DNA from: Collinsella sp.
Lineage (GTDB): Bacteria > Actinomycetota > Coriobacteriia > Coriobacteriales > Coriobacteriaceae
Direction of reading: 5' to 3'
NCBI GenBank assembly: GCA_018382125.1
Contig: JAGZQO010000027.1
Span: forward strand, 1 to 27,172
DNA: 27,172 nt
Part shown: positions 1 to 7,849 of the stretch, piece after piece
Layout of the letters: each line of letters begins with the position of its first letter
How positions within the stretch are numbered: the first letter of the stretch is position 1
Translations under genes and position numbers: made by a program
Notes under the pieces: generated by a model
Told to the model about the DNA's origin: nothing
Database searches by the model: none
The model's input: the letters and a program-made list of their open reading frames with translations, nothing else

Positions 1-60
1 CCGCCGCGGTTGGATTAGACACTCACCATTGTCGGCCTAATCCGCGGTCTTTCATGCAGC
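1..60. repeat. Imperfect inverted repeat at window edge
   Basis: CCGCGG and GGATTAG near the left edge are mirrored about 20 bases later by CTAATCC and GCGG, giving a bulged hairpin. It could be a terminator or a fragment of a repeat cut off by the window edge. No gene is visible in bases 1-262 apart from this, a CTAGTC repeat and the DUF2207 terminator. Confidence 0.3.
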
Positions 61-113
61 AGGGGCTCTCAATGTTTTTATGTCCTGCTCATATCGTCTG
101 TGCCGGCACCCCG

Positions 114-188
114 GGACACTCCTTGGCAGCAACCGCACCTAGTCGTTGGGGACGTTCTTAAATGATTAGTCGCTGGGGACAGTCTTCG
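114..188. repeat. CTAGTC/GGGGAC repeat, copy A
   Basis: CTAGTCGTT (139-147) and AATGATTAG (161-169) form a 9-bp inverted repeat with one wobble around the loop GGGGACGTTCTTA. A second half-unit, TTAGTCGCTGGGGACAGTCTT, follows directly. The same arrangement recurs at 2328-2378, and a half-unit in opposite orientation lies at 17854-17876. A short GGGACACTCCTTGGCA stretch just upstream matches the tail of copy B. This looks like a dispersed intergenic REP/MITE-type repeat. Confidence 0.7.
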
Positions 189-200
189 TAGGTAGCGCGT

Positions 201-249
201 AAAAAGGGGATGGGCTTTCCCCGACGGCTGTCGAGAAAAGCCCATCCCA
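201..249 (-). terminator. Rho-independent terminator of the DUF2207 gene
   Basis: GGGATGGGCTTT (207-218) and AAAGCCCATCCC (237-248) form a perfect 12-bp stem. On the minus strand it is followed by TTTTT. It lies 14 bases beyond the stop codon of the DUF2207 gene. Confidence 0.85.
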
Positions 250-262
250 TAATTTACGACCG

Positions 263-2206
263 TTAGAACGTTCCGCCGCCGCCTCCGCCGACGCCGCCAC
301 CACCGCCGCCAGAGAAGCCGCCGCCGCTGCCGCCGCTCGAGCTATCGGAGCTCGAAGCCAGCTCGCGGATGGTCTCGTGATACACATCGTTGAACGAATC
401 GAGCGGAGACTCGATACCGTAATGATGGTAGTACCACCAGTAGCAGGGATAATTGTCATAGAAGCCGTCGGCCTCGCGCACCTCGGGCGGCACGGCCTCG
501 GCAAGCTGACGCAGCACTTCCTTGGAAACACCCAGCGCCACGCCCATCACCAGCAGCTTGTTCCACAGCACCAGATCGCCGGGGACGGCTTCCTTTAGAC
601 GCGTGAAGTCCTCGAGCCAATGCTTAAGTGCCTTGCAGCGAGCCGCCACCTCGGCGCCCTCCGGCGTAAAGCGGCGAAACGTAAGGCCCACGCCGATACC
701 CACCAGCACAATCGGCACCGAGATAACCGCGGCGGTAATGTTCGCCTGTGCGCCATCGGTAAAGAAAATGGATCCCACGGGAACAAAGGCAATCAGGATA
801 CCAAGAACCAGGCAAAACACCATTGCAACAATGCCGTCCGAGGCAACGTACTCGCTATCGGCCAGCTTGCCCTTAACGGTGTTCTGATAGTCCTCGAGCT
901 TATCACCCACGGGTGTAGCGTGCTGCTTGACGTAGTGCTGCAGCTCGTCGAACGTGCGCGAACGGTCACCGTTCTCGTCAGGCTTAGCACCGGCAAAGAA
1001 GACCTTGAGCACCATGTGGTCAATGCCCTTGGCCGACTTCCAGCCCGCATCACTCACCGTCACGCGATACGTCTGCTCTTCTTTTTCACGCCCCAACAGA
1101 CCCTTCTTGGCCTTGGTCACGGTCGCCTGCTCCAGCTTGATCACACGGTCGTCAGTGAGCTTCATGAGCGTGGCGATATATGCCTGGTCGGGCACCTCGT
1201 TCCAGCTCATGAGGGCCGAAAGCACGGCGGGATGGTCGGCCGAAGGCACATCGCGGAAATATTCGTCCTGGAAAAGCGGCTTGGGCTTGCGCTTGCGCAG
1301 CTTGAGCATAACGATTGTGCCGGTAAAGACCACCGCCGCAACAACACTTAGCACGGCAAGTGCATTGGCAATCATGCGAGCGTGAGCGCGGCGGGCGTTA
1401 GCTTCGTCGGCCCATTCCTTCTCTTCGCTCAGGATCGATGACATGCGCTCTTCGCCCGAAGCGGCAAGCTGCGGCACCCAGTCGCTAGGGAAGGCGATGC
1501 GTGCCTCGGCGAATTCGCCCTGATGCACGCAGGGAATGGTATAGGTGACCATGGGTTCGTCCGCATCGAGCGATACATCGCCCGTCAGCGGGCCGTGGCC
1601 CCATGCGCGGAAGTTATCGCCCTTGACGGCCGCCGTCCCGGCAGCGGCATTCGCGAAGTACACTTCCATCTCAACGTCATCGGAGTCCGCGGACCAGCCG
1701 TCGCCCACAAACTTCCAGTAGAGCTCGGCGGTATCGGCCCAGTTCATGACCGCACCGGTCATGGTGTAGCTCACGTAATAGATCGCGCTGTCGCCGCTCT
1801 CGTGGGGGCTGAACACCTTAATCCTTACGCCGTCACCGGTCTGCTCGACCGTGTAGACGCCAGAATCGCCCTTGTTCGCGCTATCGACTTTGTTAAACGC
1901 GGTGTCCTCTTCCTCGACACTCAGCACGTCAACGCCCGCCGTGCCGCCCTGCTGGTTGGTGCCCGTATTGATCTCCCAAAACACGCCGTTGATGTCGTCG
2001 TCGAAATCAAACTGGCGTCCCTCGACAACGGTCAGCGATCCATCGGCCTCAACCGTGGCACTGATATAAGTTTGGGTCATGGAGTAGCCGTCGGCGTGCG
2101 CGGCGACAGGCAGCAGCAACAACGCAAGCGTGACGAGCACGCAGACGGAAGCGAATCGCGCAAACAGGTGGCGCTGCCGGCTGACTTTGGCGGCGAGGGT
2201 GTTCAT
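263..2206 (-). CDS. DUF2207 family membrane protein
   Basis: This 647-residue protein resembles the DUF2207 family of predicted membrane proteins, whose function is unknown. It has an N-terminal signal peptide (hydrophobic core about residues 16-35, probable cleavage after AHA at 38). An extracellular beta-rich domain of about 240 residues follows. One membrane helix lies at about 279-302, then a cytoplasmic segment, then two more helices at about 460-482 and 490-509. The C-terminus is a Ser/Gly tail ending in poly-glycine and TF, a feature common in this family. The frame stays open for 23 codons upstream, but the ATG at 2206 is preferred because CAAAGGA lies seven bases before it and the signal peptide then begins normally. 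The gene stands alone, with its own terminator. The family call is firm; the biological role is not known. Confidence 0.85.
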   Translation of the reverse strand: MNTLAAKVSRQRHLFARFASVCVLVTLALLLLPVAAHADGYSMTQTYISATVEADGSLTVVEGRQFDFDDDINGVFWEINTGTNQQGGTAGVDVLSVEEEDTAFNKVDSANKGDSGVYTVEQTGDGVRIKVFSPHESGDSAIYYVSYTMTGAVMNWADTAELYWKFVGDGWSADSDDVEMEVYFANAAAGTAAVKGDNFRAWGHGPLTGDVSLDADEPMVTYTIPCVHQGEFAEARIAFPSDWVPQLAASGEERMSSILSEEKEWADEANARRAHARMIANALAVLSVVAAVVFTGTIVMLKLRKRKPKPLFQDEYFRDVPSADHPAVLSALMSWNEVPDQAYIATLMKLTDDRVIKLEQATVTKAKKGLLGREKEEQTYRVTVSDAGWKSAKGIDHMVLKVFFAGAKPDENGDRSRTFDELQHYVKQHATPVGDKLEDYQNTVKGKLADSEYVASDGIVAMVFCLVLGILIAFVPVGSIFFTDGAQANITAAVISVPIVLVGIGVGLTFRRFTPEGAEVAARCKALKHWLEDFTRLKEAVPGDLVLWNKLLVMGVALGVSKEVLRQLAEAVPPEVREADGFYDNYPCYWWYYHHYGIESPLDSFNDVYHETIRELASSSDSSSGGSGGGFSGGGGGGVGGGGGGTF

Positions 2207-2327
2207 AGGCACATCCTTTGTCTGTAAAACCAACAGCGCCATTGTCCCACGTTTGCGGGTACGCATGGCGAACATCTAGGCGACCGGAGCGCCAAACGGG
2301 ATGAAAGTCACACCCGCACCCCGGCAG

Positions 2328-2378
2328 CTAGTCATTGGGGACGTTCTTAAATGACTAGTCATTAGGGACACCCTTGGC
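2328..2378. repeat. CTAGTC/GGGGAC repeat, copy B
   Basis: CTAGTCATT (2328-2336) and AATGACTAG (2350-2358) form a perfect 9-bp inverted repeat around GGGGACGTTCTTA, the same loop as copy A. A second half-unit with TAGTCATTAGGGAC follows. Copies A and B flank the DUF2207 gene on both sides in the same orientation. Confidence 0.75.
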
Positions 2379-2428
2379 ATAGCCCGCCCCGGCAATAGAT
2401 ACCACTTCACAGCTCCGTCACAGGTGTA

Positions 2429-2590
2429 GCGGCTTTGTGTGGGCGCGGCACGCGCTGATTGAGCCGCCAGCCGAGGGGCATAAAGCAGTTGAGCGAAAAC
2501 GGTTTGCCCCTTTGCCGTTCGCTCGAGGATCATGTCCCCCTTTTCCGCGGAAACCCCGGCAGTTGCGAAGAGCTGCCGGGGTTTCTGTCG
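2429..2590 (+). other. Three successive hairpins, possible structured RNA
   Basis: The 515-base interval from 2207 to 2721 has no convincing gene. It holds a two-level hairpin (GCGGCT 2429-2434 with AGCCGC 2462-2467, enclosing GCGCG 2443-2447 with CGCGC 2451-2455). A bulged hairpin follows (GAGCGAA 2491-2497 with TTCGCTC 2518-2524). The third is a perfect 12-bp stem, AAACCCCGGCAG (2551-2562) with CTGCCGGGGTTT (2573-2584), ending in a U-containing tail. The last resembles a terminator. The run could be a small RNA with its terminator, but I recognise no known RNA family, and the strand is not certain. Confidence 0.35.
2551..2588 (+). terminator. Terminator-like 12-bp hairpin
   Basis: A perfect GC-rich 12-bp stem with a 10-base loop ends in GGGGTTTCTGTCGTTT. 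No protein gene lies immediately upstream on the plus strand, so it would have to terminate an unidentified transcript in 2380-2550. Confidence 0.5.
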
Positions 2591-2708
2591 TTTGTGAGGC
2601 TAAGTCGGTACGCAGCGATCGAGACCTTGAGCCGCAAACCCACCGTGCGCAATGCGTACCGCCGCCAACTTGTGAGCGCAGCAACGCCTTCCCTGCCAAG
2701 CCCCGCGC

Positions 2709-2714
2709 TATACT
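2709..2714 (+). promoter_or_regulatory. -10 box next to the gluQ start
   Basis: TATACT ends seven bases before the ATG of the GluQ-RS gene, placing the expected transcription start at or within a base or two of the A of ATG. No good -35 hexamer is seen at 16-18 bp and no Shine-Dalgarno sequence precedes the ATG, so a leaderless mRNA is suggested. Confidence 0.5.
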
Positions 2715-2721
2715 CGTCCGC

Positions 2722-3723
2722 ATGGATATCAACGCACGCAACATAGCAACACACGCCGCGGACGCACCAGCAACGGCAGCGCCCACCCCCGTCGTGGGCC
2801 GCTTTGCCCCGTCGCCCTCGGGCCGCATGCACTTGGGCAACGTGTTCAGCTGCCTGTGCTCGTGGCTTTCGGCCCGCAGCCAAGGCGGCAGCATCGTGCT
2901 GCGCATCGAGGACCTGGACGATCGCTGCAAGCGCCCGGAACTTGCCACTCAATTGATTGACGACCTGGCCTGGCTGGGACTGGAATGGGACGAAGGCCCC
3001 TACTACCAGCACGATCGCCTGGATCTGTACGAGGACGCCCTGCGTCAGCTGCAAGACGCCGGCCTCACCTATCCCTGTTTTTGCACGCGTGCCGAACTCC
3101 ACGCCGCGAGCGCGCCGCACGCCAGCGACGGCACGCCCATCTACCGCGGCGCCTGCAGAGGTCTTTCTGCTGATGAAATCACCCGCCGCAGTGCCCTGCG
3201 TGCTCCGGCCACGCGCCTGCGCGTGCCCACCGTCGACGACCTCGCAAACGACGTGATCGAATTCGTGGACCGCACGTACGGAGCCCAATGCGAAGCACTC
3301 GCCACCGAGTGCGGTGACTTTTTGGTGCGCCGCAGCGACGGCGTGTTTGCCTATCAGCTGGCCGTGGTGGTCGACGACGCTGCCATGGGCGTCACCGAGA
3401 TCGTACGCGGATGCGACCTGCTTGGTTCCACGCCGCGCCAAATCTACCTGCAGCATTTGCTGGAACTTCCCACGCCGCACTACGCGCACATTCCGCTGCT
3501 CATGTCACCGGACGGCCGCCGCCTTTCCAAGCGCGATCGCGACCTGGACCTGGGCGAGCTCCGCACCCGCTTTGGCGCGCCCGAGGCACTACTGGGATGG
3601 CTCGCCGGGCAAACAGGCATCGCGCCGGACACCACGCCGCGTACCGCCGAGCAGCTGGTCGAGCACTTTAGCTGGGACGTCATCCGCGCGCATCGGGAGA
3701 ACATCACTGTAACGGTCGAGTAG
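2722..3723 (+). CDS. gluQ: Glutamyl-Q tRNA(Asp) synthetase
   Basis: GluQ-RS activates glutamate and attaches it to queuosine at the wobble position of tRNA(Asp). It is a truncated GluRS paralogue lacking the anticodon-binding domain, and 333 residues fits that. Visible features are the FAPSPSG nucleotide-binding start (28-34), HLGN as the HIGH motif (37-40), RIEDLDD (61-67), a zinc site formed by C119, C121, Y141 and C145, and RRLSKR as the KMSKS motif (267-271). A C-terminal anticodon-binding domain is absent. The ATG at 2722 is chosen because conserved sequence starts about 24 residues later and TATACT sits directly upstream; a longer open frame continues upstream without family similarity. 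It stands alone and converges on the phosphoesterase gene with only 15 bp between stop codons and no obvious terminator. Confidence 0.9.
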   Translation: MDINARNIATHAADAPATAAPTPVVGRFAPSPSGRMHLGNVFSCLCSWLSARSQGGSIVLRIEDLDDRCKRPELATQLIDDLAWLGLEWDEGPYYQHDRLDLYEDALRQLQDAGLTYPCFCTRAELHAASAPHASDGTPIYRGACRGLSADEITRRSALRAPATRLRVPTVDDLANDVIEFVDRTYGAQCEALATECGDFLVRRSDGVFAYQLAVVVDDAAMGVTEIVRGCDLLGSTPRQIYLQHLLELPTPHYAHIPLLMSPDGRRLSKRDRDLDLGELRTRFGAPEALLGWLAGQTGIAPDTTPRTAEQLVEHFSWDVIRAHRENITVTVE

Positions 3724-3738
3724 CCAGCCACCCCGCCT

Positions 3739-4464
3739 CTACGCAACATCCCAGGGCTGGAGTTCGTCGCCCAAGCGAACGATGCAGTCGTAGAGCACGG
3801 TGTGACGCTCGGCCGGGCTGGTATCCCGATGAAAATGCCCGTAGTACCAGCGCTTGTAGTCCAAGCGGTCTTCCAGCTCATCGAAAAATGCCGTAAGCCG
3901 ATCAACGGAGGGGCAATTCCAGCCGGACGCTGGATAAAGCGTGGACGAAAGCATGCGCGTGGAGCAGGTATGGGTGATCGCATAGTCGACCTTCCAACCC
4001 ACGCTGTCGAGCTTTGCCCGCGCCTCCTCAAAGTTGCGCTCGTCCGGCAGCTCCTGCGGCCACCAGCTGGAATACGGAATGCGGTATTCCTTATCCACGC
4101 TCGTGGCGCCGCCCATGGTAAAGATCGTTGAGCCGTCGAGCTCAAAAACCTCACCGCGCGTCAGGCGTCGGATGGGCGAGGTGTCCGACAGACGCTGCGT
4201 CAGGCCGCCGTGCCACAGCTCCATGGGGCGCTCCGACCAGTGATCGAAACGCTCATGGTTGCCGTCGACAAACAGCACGGTATAGGGGCGCGACTCCAGC
4301 CAGGCGATGTCGGCACATTCCTCGGCAGAGAAATCCCACGGAAAGCCATAGTCGCCCGCGATGATGAGATAGTCGTCACTTGTCAGACCATCCCCAAGAT
4401 CCCAGTCGCGAAGCTTTTGCATGTCGACGCCGCCGTGAATATCGCCCGTCACATAGACCGTCAT
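3739..4464 (-). CDS. Calcineurin-like metallophosphoesterase
   Basis: This 241-residue protein carries the full binuclear metal-site signature of calcineurin-like phosphoesterases: GDIHG (D8, H10), GDYG (D38), GNHE (N69, H70), and a late GHFH motif. The substrate cannot be told from sequence; relatives cleave phosphomonoesters or phosphodiesters. The frame is open 12 codons further upstream, but the ATG at 4464 gives the family's normal start (strand 1 followed by GDIHG) and has an AGGGAAGTGGTG stretch upstream. It lies 53 bases downstream of a small membrane-protein gene on the same strand, so the two may be co-transcribed. It is unrelated in detail to the YfcE-like enzyme at 15421-15969. 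Confidence 0.85.
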   Translation of the reverse strand: MTVYVTGDIHGGVDMQKLRDWDLGDGLTSDDYLIIAGDYGFPWDFSAEECADIAWLESRPYTVLFVDGNHERFDHWSERPMELWHGGLTQRLSDTSPIRRLTRGEVFELDGSTIFTMGGATSVDKEYRIPYSSWWPQELPDERNFEEARAKLDSVGWKVDYAITHTCSTRMLSSTLYPASGWNCPSVDRLTAFFDELEDRLDYKRWYYGHFHRDTSPAERHTVLYDCIVRLGDELQPWDVA

Positions 4465-4517
4465 CGGATCACCACTTCCCTGTAAGTCGCTAGCCCACAT
4501 TCTGCACGATCACTAAG

Positions 4518-4790
4518 TCAACCGTTCCAGCCCTTCCATCCTTTGGGACCTACCCCCTCGCTCTTCCATCCAAACGGGTCAAACACCCAAAAGATCAGAT
4601 CGAGCACGCCGCCGGTCATCGTGGCGCCGGCAAGAGCCATGCAAACATGCAGAAAGCTGGCACTTCGGAGCACGTCGAACGGCCCCAGAACAGCCAGCAG
4701 CGCGACCGCTGCGCCGGCTACGCACAGCGCGAGGCACGGCCCCGCGTCCTTTACGCACTTCTTTGCGAGATGCTTTGCGTTGTCACTCAT
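4518..4790 (-). CDS. Small membrane protein, unknown function
   Basis: A 90-residue protein with two hydrophobic segments (about residues 15-35 and 42-67) and a Trp/Gly/Lys-rich C-terminus. I do not recognise a family. The ATG at 4790 is supported by AAGGAG ten bases upstream; the longer frame above it looks non-coding. It probably shares a transcript with the metallophosphoesterase gene 53 bases downstream. Two N-terminal helices with a short charged head are typical of small inner-membrane proteins, but no role can be assigned. Confidence 0.65.
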   Translation of the reverse strand: MSDNAKHLAKKCVKDAGPCLALCVAGAAVALLAVLGPFDVLRSASFLHVCMALAGATMTGGVLDLIFWVFDPFGWKSEGVGPKGWKGWNG

Positions 4791-5002
4791 CGGTATCGAA
4801 CTCCTTAGAGAGTCGTTGTTCAGACGCATGCCGCCGCGGCAGAGCGGGGCGGCAGGGTAAGTGTCACATGCTGTGCGGACATCAATGGAGAAACCGCCTG
4901 CTCGACCAACCTTTGACGCCGTTTTGCACCGGCACCACATCCCCCGCTATCGAGGTCTAATACTTTTCCCACCGCTACCCAAAAACTCATCCAACGTTAA
5001 TC

Positions 5003-5030
5003 TTGGCTCAAGAATCGCTTAATCTATAAC
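5003..5030 (+). promoter_or_regulatory. Candidate promoter of the DUF4342/two-component operon
   Basis: TTGGCT (5003-5008) and TATAAC (5025-5030) are 16 bp apart in the 358-base divergent gap between the small membrane protein and the DUF4342 gene. A second A/T-rich hexamer, TATAGA (5037-5042), is nearby. The rest of 4791-5148 shows no gene or clear structure. Confidence 0.4.
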
Positions 5031-5148
5031 CTGCACTATAGAGTTCGACCAAGGGCGGGGCGGCGCCGCGCAACGCAGGCCGCCGAACGCAACGCTCGCG
5101 CCCGGGCAGATCGCCCGGCGTCGCGCCCATCGAACGAAAGGACAGGTC

Positions 5149-5691
5149 ATGGACGACCTCGAAAAAGTTGAAACCATCCGCACCAAGTGCAACGTAAGCT
5201 ACACCGATGCCAAAGCCGCGCTCGACGCCGCCGACGGCAACGTTTTGGACGCCATCATTTGGCTCGAGTCGCAAGGCAAGACCCAGACCACGTCGGCGCA
5301 CGCCGCCACCGAGTCCGCGCCGGTCGACGAACCCTCGGCCGAGATGGTCGCCGCGCAGGCCGCCTACGAAAAGTCGAGCGAAAAGACCGACTTCTCCAAG
5401 AAGATGGACAGCGTATGGGAGTACCTCAAAAAGCTCTTCCGCCTGAGCCTGGACACCAAGTTTATCGCCACGCGCCGCGATGCAATCATCCTCAACATCC
5501 CCATCCTGATCCCCATCATCGCCCTGTTTGCCTGGGGCGCCACGATATGGCTGATGCTGATCGGCCTGTTCTTTGGCATGCGTTACCGCATCGATAGCGA
5601 CGGCGACGTGCCCGGCAGCATCAACAACCTTATGGATCACGCCGCCGACGCCGCGGACGACATCAAGCAAAATCTGAACGACGACAAGTAA
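5149..5691 (+). CDS. UBA-like domain plus DUF4342 membrane protein
   Basis: A 180-residue protein. Residues 1-43 match the UBA/TS-N helical domain seen at the N-terminus of EF-Ts (pattern VxxIRxKxxVSYxDAKxAL). About 80-150 resembles DUF4342, with one or two membrane helices at roughly 112-143, and the tail is acidic. UBA-type domains bind proteins; the function of DUF4342 is not known. GAAAGGA upstream supports the ATG at 5149. The response regulator gene starts 18 bases after its stop on the same strand, so the three genes probably form one operon, and the membrane protein may act with or be controlled by the two-component system. That functional link is inference from position. Confidence 0.8.
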   Translation: MDDLEKVETIRTKCNVSYTDAKAALDAADGNVLDAIIWLESQGKTQTTSAHAATESAPVDEPSAEMVAAQAAYEKSSEKTDFSKKMDSVWEYLKKLFRLSLDTKFIATRRDAIILNIPILIPIIALFAWGATIWLMLIGLFFGMRYRIDSDGDVPGSINNLMDHAADAADDIKQNLNDDK

Positions 5692-5709
5692 TCGCAAACG
5701 GGGGCACGC

Positions 5710-6495
5710 ATGGCACGGATCCTGATCGTAGAGGACGAGGAGAAAATCGCCCGCTTTGTGACGCTCGAGCTGGAGCACGAGGGCTACCAGGTGGAACACG
5801 CCGCCGATGGCCGCACCGCCGTGGACCTGGCGCTGGAGCGCGACTACGATCTGATTCTGCTCGATGTGCTGTTGCCGCAGCTCAACGGCATGGAGGTGCT
5901 GCGGCGCATCCGCAAGCACAAGGATGTGCCGGTGATTATGGTTACCGCGCGCGATGCCGTGATGGACAAGGTGGCCGGGCTCGATGCCGGCGCCGACGAT
6001 TACCTGACCAAGCCATTTGCGATTGAGGAGCTGTTCGCACGGATCCGCGTGGCGCTGAAGCGCTCGGAGGCCGTGCGGGCGGCTTCGGGCGTTGGCGGCG
6101 CCGGGGCCAGGACGGGCACGGCGAGCGGCGCGGGTGTCGGCGCCGCTGCGATACCCCCGGTCAGCGACTCTGCCCAGGCTTCCGCCTCGCCCTCCCCCGC
6201 TACGCTCACCGTTGGCTCAGTCGTGCTCGATCCCGGCCGCCGCGAAGTCACAGTCGGCGGCTCGCCCATCGCGCTCACGGCTCGCGAGTTCGACGTCCTC
6301 GCCCTGCTTATGGCGCATGCCGAGACCGTGCTCACACGCGAGCGCATCGCGCACGAGGCGCTGGGCTACGAATACGTGGGCGACACCAACAACGTCGACG
6401 TGCACATCGCGCACCTGCGCGCCAAGATCGAGGACGCCGGCGGCGCCCGCATCATCCAGACCGTGCGCGGGGTGGGCTATGCCTGCCGTGCGTAA
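5710..6495 (+). CDS. OmpR/PhoB-family response regulator
   Basis: A 261-residue DNA-binding response regulator. The receiver domain (1-120) has the acidic pair E8/D9, phospho-acceptor D52 in LLLDVLLP, T79 and K101. The C-terminal winged-helix DNA-binding domain runs from about 166 to 261 and ends in the typical VRGVGYACRA. Between them lies an unusually long, low-complexity Ala/Gly/Ser linker of about 45 residues (121-165), where most family members have 10-20. A G-rich stretch lies eight bases before the ATG. It overlaps the sensor kinase gene by 17 bases, the usual sign of a cognate pair. The target genes are not identifiable; the preceding DUF4342 gene is a candidate. Confidence 0.95.
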   Translation: MARILIVEDEEKIARFVTLELEHEGYQVEHAADGRTAVDLALERDYDLILLDVLLPQLNGMEVLRRIRKHKDVPVIMVTARDAVMDKVAGLDAGADDYLTKPFAIEELFARIRVALKRSEAVRAASGVGGAGARTGTASGAGVGAAAIPPVSDSAQASASPSPATLTVGSVVLDPGRREVTVGGSPIALTAREFDVLALLMAHAETVLTRERIAHEALGYEYVGDTNNVDVHIAHLRAKIEDAGGARIIQTVRGVGYACRA

Positions 6496-7774
6496 CGCCG
6501 AGGCCAAGCGCGTCACCTCCATCGCCCGCGCCATCAACTGGGGCTATATGTGGCGCCGCCTGATGAGCTACGTCTGGCTCGATCTGTTGCTGTTGGTTAT
6601 TGCGGTGGCGATCCTCGTCTATGGATACAACCAGACGCTGCCCAACGGCGCGTTTACCGCAGGATGGATCCCCAGCGCCACCGTTCGCGGCATGTCGCTG
6701 ACGCCCGCACGCGGCTGGGACCTGACAACGCTCACCTATACCGTCGAGTTTGCGCGTACCACCAAGACTTTCCCCCTCGCGCAGGACCTCGTCACGCTAT
6801 GGCCTCTCTACCTTGTCGTTGTGGGTTGGCAGGTCATCAGCGTGCTCAACATGCTCGGCGGTGCCCGCCGTGTGCGCCGTACCATGGCACCGCTCAACGA
6901 CTTGGCACTGCGCGTGGACGAACTCGGCCGCATGCAGCTCTCCGGCGGCAAGATGGAAACGCTGGAGCAGGCCATCGAGCGCGCAAGCGTCGACTCGCCG
7001 AGCGTCACCACCGGCGACGCCGACCTGGCGAGCATCGAGGTCGCACTCAACCGCCTACTGCGCCAGATGCAAGAGGCCAAGCTGCAGCAGATGCGTTTTG
7101 TCAACGACGCAAGCCACGAGCTGCGCACGCCCATCGCGGTGATTCAGGGCTACGTGAACATGCTCGACCGCTGGGGCAAAAACGACCCGGACGTGCTGGC
7201 GGAATCTATCGCATCCCTCAAGGCCGAAAGCGAGCACATGCAAGAGCTCGTGGAGCAGCTGTTGTTTTTGGCGCGCGGCGATGCCGGGCGCACGGTCCTG
7301 CGGCGTGCGCATACCAACCTGGCCGCACTGGTCGGCGAGGTATGCGAGGAATCGCAGATGATCGATGCCGCGCACATATATCGGCTGGCCTTTGACGCTG
7401 CGTTTGTCAGCGACCCGCGCTGCGACGCGCCCGTTGACGTGGCGCTCGTGAAGCAGGCTCTGCGCGTGATCGTGCAAAACGCCGCCAAGTACTCGGATGC
7501 GGGAACGACCGTCACATTTGGCATAACGCCCGATGCGGGCATGGGCACGATCGACATAAGTGTTGAGGACGAGGGCATCGGCATGAACCAGGAATCCGCA
7601 GCTCACGCGTTTGAACGATTCTACCGCGCCGACAACGCACGCGATGCCGGCGCGCAGGGCTCGGGTCTGGGGCTTGCCATTGCCAAGTGGATCGTCGATA
7701 GCCATGGCGGTGTCATCGGCGTGACTTCAGTCGAGGGCGTCGGCAGCCGCTTTACGATTCGCCTACCGCGCTAG
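6479..7774 (+). CDS. Two-component sensor histidine kinase
   Basis: A 431-residue membrane kinase. The first membrane helix lies at about 33-50, an extracytoplasmic loop of about 55 residues follows, and the second helix is at about 104-124. A HAMP-like linker leads to the HisKA dimerisation helix with H213 in SHELRTP. The HATPase domain shows the N box (QNAAKYS), G1 (VEDEGIGM), F box (FERFYRAD) and G2 (GSGLGLAIAKWIVDSHGG). The short extracellular loop has no recognised sensing domain. The ATG at 6479 lies inside the 3' end of the response regulator gene (17-base overlap) with GGGGTGGG upstream, consistent with translational coupling. It autophosphorylates and presumably passes phosphate to D52 of its partner. 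A strong terminator follows. Confidence 0.93.
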   Translation: MPAVRNAEAKRVTSIARAINWGYMWRRLMSYVWLDLLLLVIAVAILVYGYNQTLPNGAFTAGWIPSATVRGMSLTPARGWDLTTLTYTVEFARTTKTFPLAQDLVTLWPLYLVVVGWQVISVLNMLGGARRVRRTMAPLNDLALRVDELGRMQLSGGKMETLEQAIERASVDSPSVTTGDADLASIEVALNRLLRQMQEAKLQQMRFVNDASHELRTPIAVIQGYVNMLDRWGKNDPDVLAESIASLKAESEHMQELVEQLLFLARGDAGRTVLRRAHTNLAALVGEVCEESQMIDAAHIYRLAFDAAFVSDPRCDAPVDVALVKQALRVIVQNAAKYSDAGTTVTFGITPDAGMGTIDISVEDEGIGMNQESAAHAFERFYRADNARDAGAQGSGLGLAIAKWIVDSHGGVIGVTSVEGVGSRFTIRLPR

Positions 7775-7793
7775 GAAGCCCCTCGGCATAAAT

Positions 7794-7827
7794 AAAGGGA
7801 TAGGGCCACACGGCCCTATCCCTTTTT
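7794..7827. terminator. Bidirectional terminator
   Basis: AAAGGGATAGGGCC and GGCCCTATCCCTTT form a perfect stem of 14 bp with a four-base loop, followed by TTT on the plus strand and A-rich sequence on the other side. It separates the convergent sensor kinase and VOC genes and can serve both. Confidence 0.92.
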
Positions 7828-7849
7828 GCTAGCTATGGCAGCTTGTGCG

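Noticed and set aside
2276..2533. 85-codon minus-strand frame between DUF2207 and gluQ
   Set aside because: No family similarity; it runs through the CTAGTC repeat and two hairpins.
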